From: Sedimentisphaerales bacterium
GTDB lineage: Bacteria; Planctomycetota; Phycisphaerae; Sedimentisphaerales; Anaerobacaceae
Length of the DNA: 64,000 nt
NCBI GenBank assembly: GCA_016927855.1
Contig: JAFGLV010000037.1
Coordinates: 62,001-126,000, forward strand
Reading direction: 5' to 3'
The notes beneath the pieces are model-generated. The model was not told the origin of the DNA. It saw nothing but the letters and a program-made list of their open reading frames with translations, and made no database searches. Positions 51,732 through 61,488 of this stretch are shown here, in pieces. The position numbers were made by a program, and so were the translations under genes. Positions within the stretch are counted from its first letter, which is position 1, and the number at the start of each line of letters is the position of its first letter.

Positions 51732-53258
51732 TCACAACTCCTCACTCTCCGCTTTCTCGATCTCAGCGTCCCCGACCGGCTCGCACCGGGACGTGTGGAA
51801 ATCCTCGACGTTCTTTAGCACGAACGTCGGCACGTCCGCCGCCTTCTCGGCTTCGACATTGTTGAATTCGACGTCCTTGACGTCGTCGAGGACAAAAGCC
51901 GGACGCAGATCTTCATTCTCGAAGGCTACTTCCACGTTGTTGAGCTCGATCCCTTGGGCATGGCGGATGAAGAAGCCGTAGGCCGGGATCTGGCCGAACA
52001 TTCTCGGATCGGGATAGTCGGTCTCCAGCTCAGGGACCTCGACCTGCGCCTGCTCGCGCGTCGCGCCGCCTTGAACCAGAATGCGGATGTTGCTGAGCGT
52101 GATGTCTTCGACGTCGTGACCCGGGATCCCCATGATGAGCGACGCATAGCGCGGGTTCGCACCAGATATCACGACGTTGTTGATGTTGACGCGCCGCAGC
52201 TTGCCTACCGGGACCCCTTCGGGTCCGCGCATCCTCCGGCCCAGGCGCAGGAAGAAGGGCGCGTTGACAATCTCCCGCATGGTGATGTTGCTGATCGTGA
52301 CGTCTTCGAGCAGGCCGCCATCGACCGTCTCCAGCGCCAGACCGCGGCAACGCTCGAAGACACAGTTGGAGATGGTGATGTTCTTGAAGCCGCCGTTGGA
52401 CTCGGTGCCGAACTTGATGCGTCCGGTGACACCGCCGCGATCGGGAGCACGCTCTTGCGTGCGCCCGAACGTCCCGTCCAGGAACGTACCCTCGTCATAG
52501 CCGGTCACCTGGCAGTTGGTGATCGTGACGTTCTCGGTCGCCCGCGCGTAGCCCAGCGCGTAGGAACTCTTCAGGACGATTGCGTCGTCGTTGGGCGTGT
52601 TGATCGTACAGTTGGAGATCCGTACGTTCCTACAGCAATCGATATTGATCCCGTCGCGGTTGGTGTCGATCTTGACGTTGTCGATCGTGAAGTTGTCCAC
52701 GCCGGTCGGCAGGATGCAGAAGTGACCGCCCCTCAGGAAGGTCACGTCGCGGATGACGACGTTGCGGCACAGCTTCAACGCAACTGCCTTATTGCCGACG
52801 CCGGGCTGGTCGCGGTCCCACTTGACCAATCCCTTGCCATGGATCAGGCCGGGGCCGAGGATCGAGACATTCTCCAGGTTCTCGCCCCAGATCAGGCTGT
52901 CGTGCCAGTGACTGTGCCCAAAGTCCTGATACCGCAGGTCGCCCCACTTATTGGGTTCGGCGCGGTCATAACCTTCGGTCCCGTTGGGCTCGGCCGCCAG
53001 GAGCGTCGCGCCCTGATCGAGGTGCAGCGCGATGTTGCTCTTGAGACGAATGGAGAAGCTCGCATACGTGCCGGCGGGAAAGTACACCGTGCCGCCGCCT
53101 GCCTCAGCCGCTGCTTCGATTGCCCGATTGATCGCGTCCGTATCGAGTGAAGTCCCGTCGCCGACGGCGCCGAATTCTCTCACGTCGAAAACCCTCGCCT
53201 GGACCTGCGTGCAAAGCAGCAGACCCGTCAGGGCACACAAGCAAAAGCGTCTTTTCAC
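51732..53258 (-). CDS. GH28 polygalacturonase-type glycoside hydrolase, secreted
   Basis: A 508-aa right-handed beta-helix hydrolase acting on galacturonan or rhamnogalacturonan. Signal peptide about 1-21. Catalytic signature: NRDGINID (200-207, Asp202/Asp207), DD at 224-225 (PNDDAIVLK), GGHFCILPTG and TGRIKFGTE with the conserved Arg-x-Lys. The N-terminal RVFDVREFGAVGDG is the usual GH28/pectate-lyase-like opener. It begins with GTG at 53258, AAAGGAAG just upstream. The ending is Glu-rich. Between the PKD-domain gene (21-nt gap) and the truncated BNR fragment. Confidence 0.9.
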   Translation of the reverse strand: MKRRFCLCALTGLLLCTQVQARVFDVREFGAVGDGTSLDTDAINRAIEAAAEAGGGTVYFPAGTYASFSIRLKSNIALHLDQGATLLAAEPNGTEGYDRAEPNKWGDLRYQDFGHSHWHDSLIWGENLENVSILGPGLIHGKGLVKWDRDQPGVGNKAVALKLCRNVVIRDVTFLRGGHFCILPTGVDNFTIDNVKIDTNRDGINIDCCRNVRISNCTINTPNDDAIVLKSSYALGYARATENVTITNCQVTGYDEGTFLDGTFGRTQERAPDRGGVTGRIKFGTESNGGFKNITISNCVFERCRGLALETVDGGLLEDVTISNITMREIVNAPFFLRLGRRMRGPEGVPVGKLRRVNINNVVISGANPRYASLIMGIPGHDVEDITLSNIRILVQGGATREQAQVEVPELETDYPDPRMFGQIPAYGFFIRHAQGIELNNVEVAFENEDLRPAFVLDDVKDVEFNNVEAEKAADVPTFVLKNVEDFHTSRCEPVGDAEIEKAESEEL

Positions 53259-53279
53259 GATCTTCCTTTCTGCCGGAGG

Positions 53280-54410
53280 TTACTTGATCGAAACATCCCA
53301 CACCTTGGCGCGGCGCGACTTGCCTTCCGGTCCCTCGATGTCGAGCACGACGACGAAGTCGCCGCCCCGTTGATACGCGTGGATCGGGTGTTGCTCGGTC
53401 GAGGTCGCGCCGTCGCCGAAGTCCCAGCGCCACGCGGTGATCTCGCCCATTGAGAGGTCCTGAAACGCCACGAGCCGACGGTCCATGTCCAGCACGCGGA
53501 AGGACCACTGGGCTTCGATGGGCTTGCGGAACTGCGGTTCGAGCGGCATCAGCCTGAAGCCGCAGAGCAGCGACGCATTGCCGTACATTCGATGATGCCG
53601 CGAGAGATTCCAGAAGCCGTTGTTGCCCCGGCTCTCGACGTCGTCGTAGTCGATGACCGCCCAGGACAGGCCGATGATCTTGTTCTCGCTCAGCACTGAC
53701 TCGACCGCGCGAGCGGGTTCTTCGGCGCCGGCATGATCGAACGGCGTGATCCAGAACTCCAGGACGAGCTTGCCCGCCTCGCCCGGCTTGAAATCGTACG
53801 AGCACGCAGCGTTCGCGTAGGGCAACTCCTTGATCCAGGGTTGCGCGCCCCAAGCCAACGTCCAGTCCTTGCCTTCAGCAGGGGTGAAGATGTGATAGTT
53901 CTGCGCGTGGACGCCGTGAATGGCCCGGTTGGCCTCCCAAACGCTGATACGGTCGTCCGCCTGCGCCCGCGCCTCACCGACGTGCTCGGCGGTCCACAAC
54001 TCGCGATGTCCCTTGTCGATCAGAGGCCCGCCGGAAGCGTCGCCGTCAACGACGACCTCGAACGTATCGTTGTGCAGATCCGGCCGTGCGAAGTCCCAAT
54101 AGTCGTCGAATGCTTCGTACAGGAAATACAGGCGATTCATCCCTTTGACCCAACCGACCCGCACGCGCACGTCGAGATTGTTCGGGTCGGGTTTGGCGTG
54201 CCTGCCGTTGTCATCGACAAGCTGATCGGTGCCGATGACATACGCATCCGGCACCATCGCCCAGTCGGCCGGGTCTCCATCGACGCGCGGAATCATATTG
54301 GCCGGAAACTGAAAGACCTGGAATGTCACCTCCGGCCGGTTCAGCGCCAGCACCGCAGGACAAATCGCCAGGAGCACCGCCGGAAACACCGCCAAGCGTA
54401 TTCGCACCAT
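53280..54410 (-). CDS. Secreted CBM9-like / PKD-domain protein
   Basis: The 376-aa protein has a signal peptide about 1-23 (ATG 54410, GGAAGG 6 nt upstream; 54434 is less likely). Residues about 38-245 resemble a family-9-type carbohydrate-binding module (PRVDGDPADWAMVPDAYVIG, RVRVGWVKGMNRLYFLYEAFDD). Residues about 325-370 form a PKD domain with WRWDFGDGATSTEQHPIHAY. No catalytic domain is seen, so it is probably a binding or scaffolding protein for the secreted enzymes. It sits between GH28 and a GH106-like gene in one run. Confidence 0.7.
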   Translation of the reverse strand: MVRIRLAVFPAVLLAICPAVLALNRPEVTFQVFQFPANMIPRVDGDPADWAMVPDAYVIGTDQLVDDNGRHAKPDPNNLDVRVRVGWVKGMNRLYFLYEAFDDYWDFARPDLHNDTFEVVVDGDASGGPLIDKGHRELWTAEHVGEARAQADDRISVWEANRAIHGVHAQNYHIFTPAEGKDWTLAWGAQPWIKELPYANAACSYDFKPGEAGKLVLEFWITPFDHAGAEEPARAVESVLSENKIIGLSWAVIDYDDVESRGNNGFWNLSRHHRMYGNASLLCGFRLMPLEPQFRKPIEAQWSFRVLDMDRRLVAFQDLSMGEITAWRWDFGDGATSTEQHPIHAYQRGGDFVVVLDIEGPEGKSRRAKVWDVSIK

Positions 54411-54430
54411 TCGTCCTTCCAGTCGCGATC

Positions 54431-56566
54431 TCAAAGCGTCTCTCCGATCACAACCAACTTGGTTTCGTACGGCTTCAAGACCAGAGGCAACTCGATTCTG
54501 CCCGCCTGAGCAGTCGCGTTTGCGATCGCCTCCGTGCCGCCTGAGAACGCGTTCCAGACTTGGGCCCGTCCCGTTCCGGCCAGCGTGACCTGGCGCTTCT
54601 GCTCTTCGGTGCTCTCATTGAAGAAGAAATACACGTCAGCGTCGCACCAGCGTCGGTGGCAGTACTTGATGGCCGGACAGGGCTGGCTGAATCTCACGTC
54701 GGGGTTCGGCAAACCCTTGAGCACAGCTTCTGTCAGCTTGCCCGAGGGCTCATGCGTCGCCCAGCTCAGGTCGCTCGGCCCCTGCGCATCGAGGAAGGTC
54801 TTGTCCACCACCATCGACGGCTCAGCGCCAATGAAGATCACCTTGCCGCCTGCGTCTGCAAACGCTTTCATCTGGTCCAGCGCCGCCTTCGACATGGCTG
54901 TCACCGATGGGACGACCACGGCGCCGTAGCCTTGGCCGCTGAGGTTCTTCAGCTCACTGCCTTCGCGCTTCAGGACGGAGGCGATGGAACGGTCGTCGAC
55001 AAAGTCGAAGTCGCGCTGGTGCTCCAGCAACTGCTGCGCGATGGCCAACATGCTCGCGTTGGTCTCGTTGTCGCCGAGCCAGAGGCTCATCGTCGACTGA
55101 TACAGCGCGATCTTCGCAGTCGGTCGTCCTTGCGAGAGGACGTAGCAGACGCGATTGAGGTACTTGGCGATAGCGGGAAAACGCTCGTCGGCCAGCCAGC
55201 CTCTCATGCCGGACCGGCCTGACGTGGACGCGGGAATCCACATGGCCTCAACCATGTTGATCCCGCGCACCAACTGGTGGTTGAGAATCCACTCGGCGTG
55301 TTCCGCGTTCGGCGCGGGCTTGTAGGCCGCGAAGCTCTCGGTGAACGAGCGGGGCCGGCCGAACAGATGCGCCGCCGAGGACGCGAACTTTGGATAGTCC
55401 GACACCTTGCCCGGCCAGATCTGGTCCCAGATGGCGTCGACGCCAGGCATCTGGACCGGGCGCATGCAGCGGAAGAAATCGCCCTCCGAGCGAGACAGGC
55501 CGACCATGTCATCTTCGTGATTCAGATGAACCAGGTATTCGACGTTGTTCGCGGCGCACCATTGGGCTTGCTGGCCGAAGAAGCTCTTCTCGAACCGGCT
55601 CGACCAGACGTCCCAGTAGTCCGCTCTGGCACGGCGCTGGGCTTCCGTGAGAGTCGTGCCTCGTCGGGCCACGAACGCCGGCAGGTAGGGACGCACGTCG
55701 TAGCCCTTACGCTGCTGGAACTCGTCGATGATATCGTTCGTCCAAGGCGTGATGCCGTAGTCTGGCTCGTCGCCTCTGAAGCCCAGCACGGTCCGCCCGA
55801 ACTCGTCGCCGACCACCGCCTTGTACTGCTCGTGGGTCCACTCGATGAACTTGGCGACCGCCTCGGGGTTGAGATAGTCGCACAGGGCGTGCGTCCCGTC
55901 CTTGGCGCCGACGTTGGGATTGTTGACCGAGCGCGTCGCGGAGGTGCGATGCTGCTGCTCGATCACATACACGCGTGCCGTCCACTTTCCCTTGGGGGCG
56001 GTCCAATTCAGACGACCTCCTCTTGGTTCAATGATAATGTCGGGAGCCCCGAGTACCGCCACGACGGCGCAGATCGTGTTCTCGGTTGCCTCGCGGTCTA
56101 TGGTTACGCCATTGCCGATCTCGAACTCGTCCACCACTCGGAAGGTCTGCATGGTCAGGTCGGGCCGCTCCTGGCTGAACTTGCCGCCGGCAAAGCCGCT
56201 CGGGTACTTGCCCTCATCGACCAGCCACACGCGCATGTCACGCTGTTTGGCCTGTTCGACAGTGTACTTGACCAGATCGAACCACTCCGGCGACAGGTAA
56301 GCAGCCGTCATGCGATAGCCCGCTTCGAGCGTCACACCTTTGACGTTCTTGGAGCTGTATTCGGCCAGGTCGCGCGCGATCACCTCCTGAGTCACCGGTC
56401 CATCCCAGCCCCAATAGAAGGTCATGCTGTACTCCGGCGGTGGCTCCTTGAAGTTGGCGGCGACCTCGGCCGCGGTCGGGTCGGAGATGTTCTGCCACGG
56501 CCGGTCCAGGCCCAAGGCCGTACCGGCAAGCAGCAACGCAAGCAGAAGGATTAGGTGCTTTTTCAT
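54431..56566 (-). CDS. GH106-like secreted hydrolase, without C-terminal sandwich
   Basis: The 711-aa exported protein (signal peptide about 1-20) has the GH106-type barrel: LEAGYRMTAAYLSPEWFDL, MRVWLVDEGKYPSGFAGG, GRLNWTAPKGKWTARVY and DEFGRTVLGFRGDEPDYG, then SAAHLFGRPRSFTESFAAY and a GATase-like region (AVVVPSVTAMSKAAL). It ends after a small beta domain and lacks the distal sugar-binding sandwich of full-length GH106, so the chain is shorter than its two relatives here. ATG 56566 follows AGGGG; substrate is probably a rhamnoside, uncertain. Confidence 0.68.
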   Translation of the reverse strand: MKKHLILLLALLLAGTALGLDRPWQNISDPTAAEVAANFKEPPPEYSMTFYWGWDGPVTQEVIARDLAEYSSKNVKGVTLEAGYRMTAAYLSPEWFDLVKYTVEQAKQRDMRVWLVDEGKYPSGFAGGKFSQERPDLTMQTFRVVDEFEIGNGVTIDREATENTICAVVAVLGAPDIIIEPRGGRLNWTAPKGKWTARVYVIEQQHRTSATRSVNNPNVGAKDGTHALCDYLNPEAVAKFIEWTHEQYKAVVGDEFGRTVLGFRGDEPDYGITPWTNDIIDEFQQRKGYDVRPYLPAFVARRGTTLTEAQRRARADYWDVWSSRFEKSFFGQQAQWCAANNVEYLVHLNHEDDMVGLSRSEGDFFRCMRPVQMPGVDAIWDQIWPGKVSDYPKFASSAAHLFGRPRSFTESFAAYKPAPNAEHAEWILNHQLVRGINMVEAMWIPASTSGRSGMRGWLADERFPAIAKYLNRVCYVLSQGRPTAKIALYQSTMSLWLGDNETNASMLAIAQQLLEHQRDFDFVDDRSIASVLKREGSELKNLSGQGYGAVVVPSVTAMSKAALDQMKAFADAGGKVIFIGAEPSMVVDKTFLDAQGPSDLSWATHEPSGKLTEAVLKGLPNPDVRFSQPCPAIKYCHRRWCDADVYFFFNESTEEQKRQVTLAGTGRAQVWNAFSGGTEAIANATAQAGRIELPLVLKPYETKLVVIGETL

Positions 56567-56602
56567 GTCATCCATCCCCTGATTCAACGAACACATCGGT
56601 TT

Positions 56603-56655
56603 CCGTAGGGGCGAATGACCATTCGCCCTGTGCCCCTACGGGCACACTACAAACG
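56603..56655. repeat. Nested palindromic dispersed repeat
   Basis: CCGTAGGGGC (56603-56612) pairs with GCCCCTACGG (56632-56641). Inside is GCGAATG/CATTCGC (56611-56626) with a 2-nt loop. The 19 bp at 56637-56655 recur inverted at 34669-34687. It lies upstream of the GH106-like gene in the gap before the GH2 gene. Confidence 0.75.
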
Positions 56656-56695
56656 GCATCTTATTACAGCCAAGGCTGATCTCGCAAGACATTCC

Positions 56696-59173
56696 TCAGA
56701 GCGCCTCGGGCAGCGGACTGGCGCGCACGGCGACCTCGATGGATGCGCCTTCGAGCCCTTCGGACCGTGCGCTCAAGCGAATCTCGCCGGGCTCGCGATT
56801 CGACTGGACAATGGCCAGGCACAGACCGTTGAAGGCGCGGCGTTGCGGCGCCTGGAACGAGTCGTGATCCCTCGGGTCGCTATTATCGACGCCGATGAGG
56901 CGCCCCTGGCCCGTGACATCGAACTGCACGAGGTTGTCCGCCGTCGGGACGACGAGACCGTCGGCGTCGACGATCTCCACTTTCACGTGCGCGACGTCCC
57001 GGCCGTCACCTGCAATCGTCTCGCGATCGACACTCAGGCGGACCGCGGCCGGGGCACCGGCCGTGCGAATCTCCTCGGTGCAGACGACCTGCCTGCCCCT
57101 CTTGCCGACCGCCTTCAAGACGCCGGGCTCATACGGGACGTCCCACGCTATGTGCAGGTCCGCGGTCGTGGCGTTGACGCGCGGACGGGCATAGCGATTC
57201 CAACCACCCGAGGTGCCCTGCCGGGGGAATTCGAGGCGCTTCTCGCCCAGGGACTTGCCGTTGAGGAACAGCTCGACCGCATCACAGTTGCTGTAGGCCA
57301 GGACGGGAATGACCTGCCCTTCGCGCCCCTCCCAGTTCCAGTGCGGAAACACGTGGACCATCGGCTCCGTGGTCCACTGGCTCTGGTAGAAGTAGAAGCC
57401 ATCCTTGGGGAAGCCGCACAGGTCGATGACGCCGCTGGAGGCGTGCTTGCCCGGCCACCAGGCTTCGCCCAGGTAGTCGATGCCGGTCCACATGAAATCG
57501 CCGATGACGTAATCGTGTGTCGCGACGAATTTCCAGAGCTGTTCGGCGCGGATCATTCGCGTGTTGTAGTTGGGCTGCACCGCTTCCGGGTCGTTGCCCA
57601 GCGAGTAGCCGCCGCGAATCCCTCCGACCGAGACGCTTTCGGTACCGACAAACCGCCAATCCGGATGGTCGTGACGGTCCAAGCTGTAGAACAACTCGCG
57701 GCGCTCGTGCCAGCGGTCCACGTAGTTGTAGCCGACGATGTCGAGCCCGTCGAGGAAGGCCAGCGTGGTCGAGCCGCCGTCGGCCGCGATATTGTCGCAG
57801 CCTAGCGTTACCGGCCGCGTCGGATCTTCGCGGTGACAAGTCTCCACGAGCGCGCGCAGAATCTCGTGGCCGTTCTCTCTCGGCTGCTCGCGGATTTCGT
57901 TGCCGACGCTCCACATCACCACCGACGGATGATTGCGATCGCGATGCAGCATGGCAATCAGGTCGCGCTGGGCCCATTCGTCGAAGTACCGGTTGTAGCC
58001 GTACCGCGTCTTGCCGATGCGCCACTCGTCGAAGGCTTCGTCCATCACGAGAAACCCCATGCGGTCGCATAGGTCCAGGAACTCCGGCGCCGGTGGATTG
58101 TGCGCCGTCCGAATCGCGTTACAGCCCATCGCCTTGAGCGTTTCGAGCCGGCGCTCCCACACGCGCGGCGGCACGGCGGCGCCGACACAGCCACCATCGT
58201 GGTGGAGGCAAACACCGTTCATCTTGACGGGCTGGCCGTTGAGCAGGAAACCTCGATCCACGTCGTATTCGATCCGCCGGATACCAAACGTCGTGGTGAT
58301 TTCGTCCACAGGTTGACCGTCGTTGAGCACGACCGTTCGCAGCGTGTACAGTTGCGGCGTCTCGACCGACCACAACCGCGGCGCGTGCACCTCCGCCGGA
58401 GGACCCTCAACCTCGAGCGAGCCGCCAGGCTCAATCGTATCATACGTTCCTGCGCCGCCGCAGACCTGTACGCCGTTAGGATCCATGATCCAGAACTGCC
58501 ATTGGCCGGCCCGGGTCGGGGCCGCGCTCTCGTTGACCACCGTCGTGCGTATCACCGCCTTTGCGGTATCCTCCGACACCTCCGGCGTGGTGACGGACTG
58601 GCCCCAGTGACCGATGTGAAGTGGATTCAGAACCACGAGCCGCACGTGACGATAGATGCCGGACCCACTGTACCAGCGCGTGTTGGGCTGATTCGAGTTG
58701 TCCACGCGCACGGCGACGACGTTCTCGCCTTCGACCAGGTGCTTTGTGACGTCGTAATGGAAGCTGATGTAGCCGAAGGGACGTGTGCCAAGTAGATGAC
58801 CGTTGACCCAGACCGTACTGTTCTCGTAGACGCCGTCGAACTCGATCCAGGCGCGCTGTCCTTCTGCCAGCAACGGTAGTCTGAAGTGCTTGCGATACCA
58901 GCCGATCCCGGTGGGCAGGTATCCTCCACCGCCACCGGTTGGCGCCTCACGGCTGAACTCGCCCTCAATGCTCCAGTCGTGCGGCACGTCCAGCGTCCGC
59001 CAGGCGCTGTCGTCGAGGTTCGCCGCCTCGGCGCCTTCGACGTCTCCCAGATGGAACTTCCAGCCTCGATCCATCGAGAACTGCCGGCGTGTCGGCTCGG
59101 CGGCGTTGATGCCCTGCGAGGACGTGAGAACAACCAACATCACCGCGAGACTTGCGAACGTGCCTTTCTTCAT
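56696..59173 (-). CDS. GH2 beta-galactosidase-like enzyme, secreted
   Basis: The 825-aa exported retaining glycosidase (signal peptide about 1-25) has a jelly-roll (about 30-185), an immunoglobulin-like domain, and a TIM barrel. The barrel has VKMNGVCLHHDGG, CNAIRTAHNPP, acid/base Glu426 in WSVGNEI and nucleophile Glu512 in VGTESVS. Beta domains with FLNGKSLG follow. Motifs fit beta-galactosidase of PUL type, which would trim galactan side chains. The start at 59173 has AAGGAGG 8 nt upstream; the 59236 ATG is rejected. Confidence 0.9.
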   Translation of the reverse strand: MKKGTFASLAVMLVVLTSSQGINAAEPTRRQFSMDRGWKFHLGDVEGAEAANLDDSAWRTLDVPHDWSIEGEFSREAPTGGGGGYLPTGIGWYRKHFRLPLLAEGQRAWIEFDGVYENSTVWVNGHLLGTRPFGYISFHYDVTKHLVEGENVVAVRVDNSNQPNTRWYSGSGIYRHVRLVVLNPLHIGHWGQSVTTPEVSEDTAKAVIRTTVVNESAAPTRAGQWQFWIMDPNGVQVCGGAGTYDTIEPGGSLEVEGPPAEVHAPRLWSVETPQLYTLRTVVLNDGQPVDEITTTFGIRRIEYDVDRGFLLNGQPVKMNGVCLHHDGGCVGAAVPPRVWERRLETLKAMGCNAIRTAHNPPAPEFLDLCDRMGFLVMDEAFDEWRIGKTRYGYNRYFDEWAQRDLIAMLHRDRNHPSVVMWSVGNEIREQPRENGHEILRALVETCHREDPTRPVTLGCDNIAADGGSTTLAFLDGLDIVGYNYVDRWHERRELFYSLDRHDHPDWRFVGTESVSVGGIRGGYSLGNDPEAVQPNYNTRMIRAEQLWKFVATHDYVIGDFMWTGIDYLGEAWWPGKHASSGVIDLCGFPKDGFYFYQSQWTTEPMVHVFPHWNWEGREGQVIPVLAYSNCDAVELFLNGKSLGEKRLEFPRQGTSGGWNRYARPRVNATTADLHIAWDVPYEPGVLKAVGKRGRQVVCTEEIRTAGAPAAVRLSVDRETIAGDGRDVAHVKVEIVDADGLVVPTADNLVQFDVTGQGRLIGVDNSDPRDHDSFQAPQRRAFNGLCLAIVQSNREPGEIRLSARSEGLEGASIEVAVRASPLPEAL

Positions 59174-59259
59174 AGCGCTGCCTCCTTGATCTGAGAGCTC
59201 ATTGCAGCGCCCACACAACGCTGCGCGCGTCGCCATCGTACCTTAGAATGCCTTGCGTT

Positions 59260-59877
59260 TCAAGGTCGGCATCTCACCCGCGCCCGGATGTGCAGCGTAA
59301 ACGATTCCAGGCTGCTGCCGTCCGAAATTACGCGCCAGGTTGTCTCTGTCAGCGCATCCAGGAAGCGTTCATCGTGGCTGACGAGCAAACCCACGCCGCG
59401 GAAGGATCGCAGTGCATCGGCTACGATGTCTCGCGCCGGCGCGTCGAGATGGTTCGTCGGTTCATCGACCGCCAGAACATCAGGCTCCCGCCAGAGGGCT
59501 ACTGCGATCTGGGCACGCTTACGCTCACCATGGGAAAGCGTTGGCCAGCGGTCGAACCAGTCAGCCTGAACACCCAGCATGTCGCGTACGGTCCCTGCGG
59601 CTTTCGTCTGCGTGTCCAGCAATTGGGCAAAGTGCTCCGGCGCGTTGTCGGTGCGCTGCGGGCAGTAGAGCGTTCGTGCCGGAGCGTCGACCGCCCCGCG
59701 GTCCGGTGTCAACACCCCTACGGCCAGTTTCAACAGCGTGGTCTTGCCGGCTCCATTGGCACCAACCACGCCGCTCCAGCCACAGGGAAGGTGCAGGGAA
59801 AGGTCGGAGAACAATGGTTCTACAGAAGACGGATACGCAAACGCGAGGTGGTGGAATCGGACAAATCGCTTGCTCAT
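59260..59877 (-). CDS. Truncated ABC-F-like ATPase (single ABC domain)
   Basis: The 205-aa protein has Walker A GANGAGKT (39-46), signature SHGERKR (115-121), Walker B VLAVDEPTNHLD (134-145) and switch His168. ABC-F proteins act on ribosomes and need two such domains plus a linker (about 510-650 aa). This is a first half followed by a divergent tail ending VRCRP. No second half follows within 86 bp before the GH2 gene. It may be a relic or a stand-alone half. Start at ATG 59877; the 59913 ATG is possible. Confidence 0.7.
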   Translation of the reverse strand: MSKRFVRFHHLAFAYPSSVEPLFSDLSLHLPCGWSGVVGANGAGKTTLLKLAVGVLTPDRGAVDAPARTLYCPQRTDNAPEHFAQLLDTQTKAAGTVRDMLGVQADWFDRWPTLSHGERKRAQIAVALWREPDVLAVDEPTNHLDAPARDIVADALRSFRGVGLLVSHDERFLDALTETTWRVISDGSSLESFTLHIRARVRCRP

Positions 59878-60066
59878 GGCCTCGTTCGCAACTGGCTGGC
59901 GACGGCGCGGCATGCCAGCACCGCTATCGCCGCACGGTCAACCTGTCTCGGGCAGTCTCGTTGGACAATGGCTCGGCTGTATTCGTCTAATTCCGCACGG
60001 ATCTGATTCCTCGATATCAGAGCAAATTCAATGCGTTCATAGCGCCTCCCGGCGTGGGTGTCAAAC

Positions 60067-60121
60067 GCAAAACCGATTAGGCACCCGAGAGCAGTGCACC
60101 TACCCAAGAAAATCGGTTTGC
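60067..60121. repeat. Inverted repeat downstream of the MFS gene
   Basis: GCAAAACCGATT (60067-60078) and AATCGGTTTGC (60111-60121) pair with one bulge over a 32-nt loop. It lies in the 59878-60135 gap, 15 nt past the MFS stop. No T-tract, so it may be a terminator or a dispersed palindrome. Confidence 0.35.
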
Positions 60122-60135
60122 CTGGCCGATCGCGT

Positions 60136-61488
60136 CTACTCGATGCCGAGTCTGCGCTGGATTTCTTCGAGCGGGACGCCTTTGGTCTCAGGCATGATGA
60201 AGACGACCCAAAGCAGTTGCAGCACCATCATGGCCGCGAAGAAGGCGAAGGCGTGCCCGCCGGAGACCTTCGCAATCACCGGGAAGGTCCAGGACACCAA
60301 CGCGCACATGAACCAGTGCGTGAAGCAGCCCAGCGCCTGGCCCCGCGCGCGGACGCGGTTGGGGAAAATCTCGCTGATAAAGACCCAGATCACCGCTCCC
60401 TGGCCGAAGGCATGCGACGCGATGAACAGCATGAACGCGCCGAGGACGATCATGCCGCCGGTGGCGGTGAAGTCCGTCCCGTACGTGTAGAACGTCCAGG
60501 CGACGGTGCCGAGGCTGACGATGTAGCCGATGGACCCGACCAGCATGAGGGCCTTGCGGCCGAAGTGGTCGATGACCGCCAGGGCCAGCATCGTCACGAC
60601 CAGGTTCGTGCCGCCGACCGCCACCGTTTGCATTAGCGCGAGATTCTCGCTGGCGCCAGCCATCTGGAAGATGTGCTTGGAGTAGTAGATCAGCGCATTG
60701 ATGCCCGAGAGCTGGTTGAACATTGCGATCGCCACCGCCAGCATCATCGGCTTGGCGTATTTCTTGCGGAAGAACGGCTCGCGCAGGCTGTCGCGCTCGG
60801 CCGTCAGCGAATGGCGAATGGCGTCGATCTCCTGCTCGACGTTGCCGGTGTCGGTGCCGAGCGTCCCCAGGACCTGCCTGGCTTCATCTACCCGGCCGCG
60901 CGCGACCAGCCAGCGTGGGCTGCGCGGAATGCCGAACAGCAGGAAGAAAAACGCCGCGGCCGGGAAGGCCTCCACCCCGAACATCCACCGCCACGTCACG
61001 TCCCCGAGGTTCATACCCACCACCAGGTAATTCGAGAAGAAGGCCAACAGGATGCCCAGCACGATGTTGAACTGCGTCACCGCCACCAGTCGACCCCGCA
61101 GGCGAGCCGGCGAAATCTCGGCGATATACATCGGCGAAACCACCGAAGCGCCGCCCACGCCCAGACCGCCGAGGAACCGGAACGCCAGGAACGAGTACCA
61201 GTCCCACGCCAGGGCGCTGCCGACCGCCGAGACGAAGTAGAAGACCGCCAGGACGAACAGCATGAGCCTCCGCCCGACGAGGTCTGTGGGCTTGCCGACC
61301 GCGACAGCACCGACGATCGTGCCGAGCAGCGCGCTGGCGACCGTGAAGCCAAGCCAGAACTCCGACAGCGAGAAGATCACCTCCAGCGTGTCAGTCGTCC
61401 CGTTGATAACTGCCGTGTCGAACCCGAAAAGCAGGCCCCCGAGGGCGGCTACGATCGTGCTCTGCAACAAACTTATGCGTGCTCTCAT
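60136..61488 (-). CDS. MFS sugar porter
   Basis: A 450-aa inner-membrane transporter with 12 hydrophobic segments and sugar-porter motifs: GFDTAVINGT in TM1, GRRLM after TM2 (RxGRR), PARLRGRL, IPRSPRWLVARGR, LSGINALIYYSKHIF, DHFGRKALM, and C-terminal PETKGVPLEEI. It probably takes up a monosaccharide by H+ symport, for example arabinose, xylose or galactose liberated by the enzymes here (inference). Start ATG 61488 with AGGAG 10 nt upstream; the 61563 start is far less likely. Confidence 0.92.
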   Translation of the reverse strand: MRARISLLQSTIVAALGGLLFGFDTAVINGTTDTLEVIFSLSEFWLGFTVASALLGTIVGAVAVGKPTDLVGRRLMLFVLAVFYFVSAVGSALAWDWYSFLAFRFLGGLGVGGASVVSPMYIAEISPARLRGRLVAVTQFNIVLGILLAFFSNYLVVGMNLGDVTWRWMFGVEAFPAAAFFFLLFGIPRSPRWLVARGRVDEARQVLGTLGTDTGNVEQEIDAIRHSLTAERDSLREPFFRKKYAKPMMLAVAIAMFNQLSGINALIYYSKHIFQMAGASENLALMQTVAVGGTNLVVTMLALAVIDHFGRKALMLVGSIGYIVSLGTVAWTFYTYGTDFTATGGMIVLGAFMLFIASHAFGQGAVIWVFISEIFPNRVRARGQALGCFTHWFMCALVSWTFPVIAKVSGGHAFAFFAAMMVLQLLWVVFIMPETKGVPLEEIQRRLGIE

